From assembly GCA_049323915.1 (NCBI GenBank), contig JBMOPC010000117.1:1-40461 (forward strand): a stretch of 40,461 nt of DNA, given 5' to 3'. This DNA is from BRHc4a sp049323915. Lineage in GTDB: Bacteria; Bacillota; Desulfotomaculia; Desulfotomaculales; Desulfocucumaceae. The notes beneath the pieces were generated by a model that was not told where the DNA came from, made no database searches, and was given only the letters and a program-made list of their open reading frames with translations. The position numbers were made by a program, and so were the translations under genes. Positions 39,095 to 40,461 of this stretch are shown here, piece by piece. Position 1 is the stretch's first letter; every line of letters begins with the position of its first letter.

Positions 39095-40461
39095 GTGAAG
39101 GCAAAACAGAAGCAGGCTCTCAAACAAAAACTGGTGGCGTTTTTTATACTGGTTTCGGTACTTCCCCTGGTGGCCGGAGGGATCTGGACCACCGTGGCGG
39201 TCAGGAGCCATTTAATGGAAAACGTCACAGAAGAGAACAACCTTGTTGTACACCAGCTGTCCGATCAGGTTGAGGGTCTGATCTTGAACAGGGTTAATCT
39301 GGCCCAAACACTGGCCAACCTTCCCCAGGTGGTTAAAATGGACGCCGCCCAGCTTAAACCCATGCTGAAGTCAATTAAGGAAAAGAATAGTGATATCGAC
39401 GCCATTGGTGTGCTGAACACATCGGGAATGCAAATTGCCCGCTCCGACGACAACAAACTTCTTGACCTAAAGGACCGATCCTACTTTAAGGATATAATGG
39501 CCGGGAAAGAACAAGCAGTAAGTGAGGTGCTGATATCCAAGACCAACCAAAAGCCGATATGCGTGGTTTCCGCCCCCATCAAAGAAAACGGCAGTGTCAG
39601 GGGTGTGATTCACATTTCCATGACCCTGGACTCCCTGGGCAAACTTATCGGCGAAACCAAAGCCGGCACGGGGTATTCCTACATAGTTGACGAGAAGGGG
39701 AGAGTGGTGGCCCACCCGGACACCCAGTTCATTGCGGAGCAAAAGGACCTGTCCACTTTGCCCCCCGTTAGGGAAGGAGTGGCGGGCAAAACGGGAACCG
39801 TGCAATTTTCCGATGAAAGCAAACAATGGCTGGCCGGCTACTCCCGGACACCCTTCCTGCAATGGGTCGTGGTTACACAAAGGCCACAGTCCGAGGCCAT
39901 GGCCGGAGCCAACAACATGGTTAGAGACACGCTGGTGGTGCTGTTTATGGGTGCGCTTTTCGCGGCCCTGATGGGAATTATTCTGGGGAACAGGGTGGCT
40001 AAGCCCATAGCGGAGCTGAACAGTGAGGTGCTGACCATTGCCGGCGGAGACCTCACCAGGCAGGTAAACATAAAATCAAATGACGAAATAGGCCAGCTGG
40101 CTGAATCTGTCAACCGCATGAGAGACAGCCTGAGGGAAATAGTGGCGCAGTTGGTGGACACCGGGCTGAAACTGGCCGGTTCGTCCCAACAACTGGCGGC
40201 CCAGGCCGAAGAAACCTCTGCCGGAGCGTCGGAGACCGCCGCCGCTGTAGGCCAGATTGCCTCCACAGTAGAGCGGGTTTCCAATGATGTCACGGAGGTG
40301 GCTTTGCTTTCCGGCGAAGCTGCCCGGGAGGCCCAAAAGGGTTCCAGTGGGGTGGACATGCTGATGGAGAGGATGAAGTCTATCACCACCTCCTCCGAAG
40401 AGGTGGCACAGACCATCAGCTCTCTCTCCGGGACATTGAACAGGGTAAACCAGATAGTGGA
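39095..40461 (+). CDS. Methyl-accepting chemotaxis protein (partial)
   Basis: A membrane chemoreceptor cut by the window end after about 455 residues. GTG 39095 follows GGAGGAAA. In order: membrane helix about 13-33; an extracellular dCache-type sensor about 38-275, with DRSYFKDIMAGKEQAVSEV and GYSYIVDEKGRVVAHPD; membrane helix about 284-304; a HAMP domain (NRVAKPIAELNSEVLTIAGG); and the start of the cytoplasmic methylation and signalling coil, with QAEETSAGASETAAAVGQI. The ligand of the sensor cannot be read from sequence. It signals to CheA/CheW, which are not in the window. Confidence 0.92.
   Translation, partial: MKAKQKQALKQKLVAFFILVSVLPLVAGGIWTTVAVRSHLMENVTEENNLVVHQLSDQVEGLILNRVNLAQTLANLPQVVKMDAAQLKPMLKSIKEKNSDIDAIGVLNTSGMQIARSDDNKLLDLKDRSYFKDIMAGKEQAVSEVLISKTNQKPICVVSAPIKENGSVRGVIHISMTLDSLGKLIGETKAGTGYSYIVDEKGRVVAHPDTQFIAEQKDLSTLPPVREGVAGKTGTVQFSDESKQWLAGYSRTPFLQWVVVTQRPQSEAMAGANNMVRDTLVVLFMGALFAALMGIILGNRVAKPIAELNSEVLTIAGGDLTRQVNIKSNDEIGQLAESVNRMRDSLREIVAQLVDTGLKLAGSSQQLAAQAEETSAGASETAAAVGQIASTVERVSNDVTEVALLSGEAAREAQKGSSGVDMLMERMKSITTSSEEVAQTISSLSGTLNRVNQIV

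Noticed and set aside
1..40461. Selenoprotein with an in-frame UGA
   Set aside because: No gene in the window shows a family-conserved frame continuing through a TGA; the frameshifted gene at 37198-38572 needs base insertions, not read-through.

Overview
The window looks like a piece of chromosome from an anaerobic, moderately GC-rich Firmicute, most likely of the Desulfotomaculum/Pelotomaculum (Peptococcaceae) type. This is inferred from gene content and not from any marker gene: strong AGGAGG-like ribosome binding sites, frequent TTG and GTG starts, futalosine-route menaquinone genes, SelA/SelB, Fur-type iron control, S-layer homology domains, a cobalamin riboswitch, and many short degenerate repeats between genes.

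Region 1 (1-12053, all minus strand) is a corrinoid and cobalt acquisition locus. A consensus promoter and a cobalamin riboswitch lead into cbiM and cbiN (cobalt ECF substrate unit) and cbiZ (corrinoid amidohydrolase). Next comes a 1474-residue secreted protein with helical toroid repeats, a DUF4430 (transcobalamin beta-like) domain and three SLH domains. It is followed by an ECF S component, a membrane-anchored DUF4430 protein, a secreted toroid protein with a copper-amine-oxidase-N-like tail, EcfT, and a double EcfA ATPase that runs off the window. The toroid plus beta-domain pairing is the architecture of animal intrinsic factor and transcobalamin. The locus therefore reads as a surface corrinoid trap that feeds an ECF importer and a remodelling enzyme. 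It is the most interesting system in the window.

Region 2 (12073-18859) holds tRNA-Pro(CGG), a MITE-like repeat, a DUF456 membrane protein and two Fur-controlled units (a DUF2325 protein; feoA-feoB plus a zinc-ribbon protein). It also has a 44-residue Cys-rich peptide, an LpdD-like flavin chaperone, a small basic protein, a MidA-type methyltransferase and a PPC/DUF296 protein.

Region 3 (19092-31136, minus strand) contains selA-selB and a menaquinone operon: prenyl-synthase-like protein, menG, a UbiD-type decarboxylase, a UbiA-type prenyltransferase, mqnE, mqnA and mqnC, ending at a terminator. Upstream of it are speH and an FAH-family hydrolase. mqnB, mqnD, ubiX and a catalytically complete polyprenyl synthase are not in the window.

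Region 4 (31251-40461) contains a large alkaline-phosphatase-superfamily membrane protein with a GT4 glycosyltransferase, a ferredoxin with a small companion, an exported protein, a truncated ECF sigma factor, and tRNA-Pro(GGG) with a clear promoter and terminator. It also has a secreted-protein gene broken by two single-base frameshifts, a structured gene-free stretch, and the start of a methyl-accepting chemotaxis protein cut by the window end.
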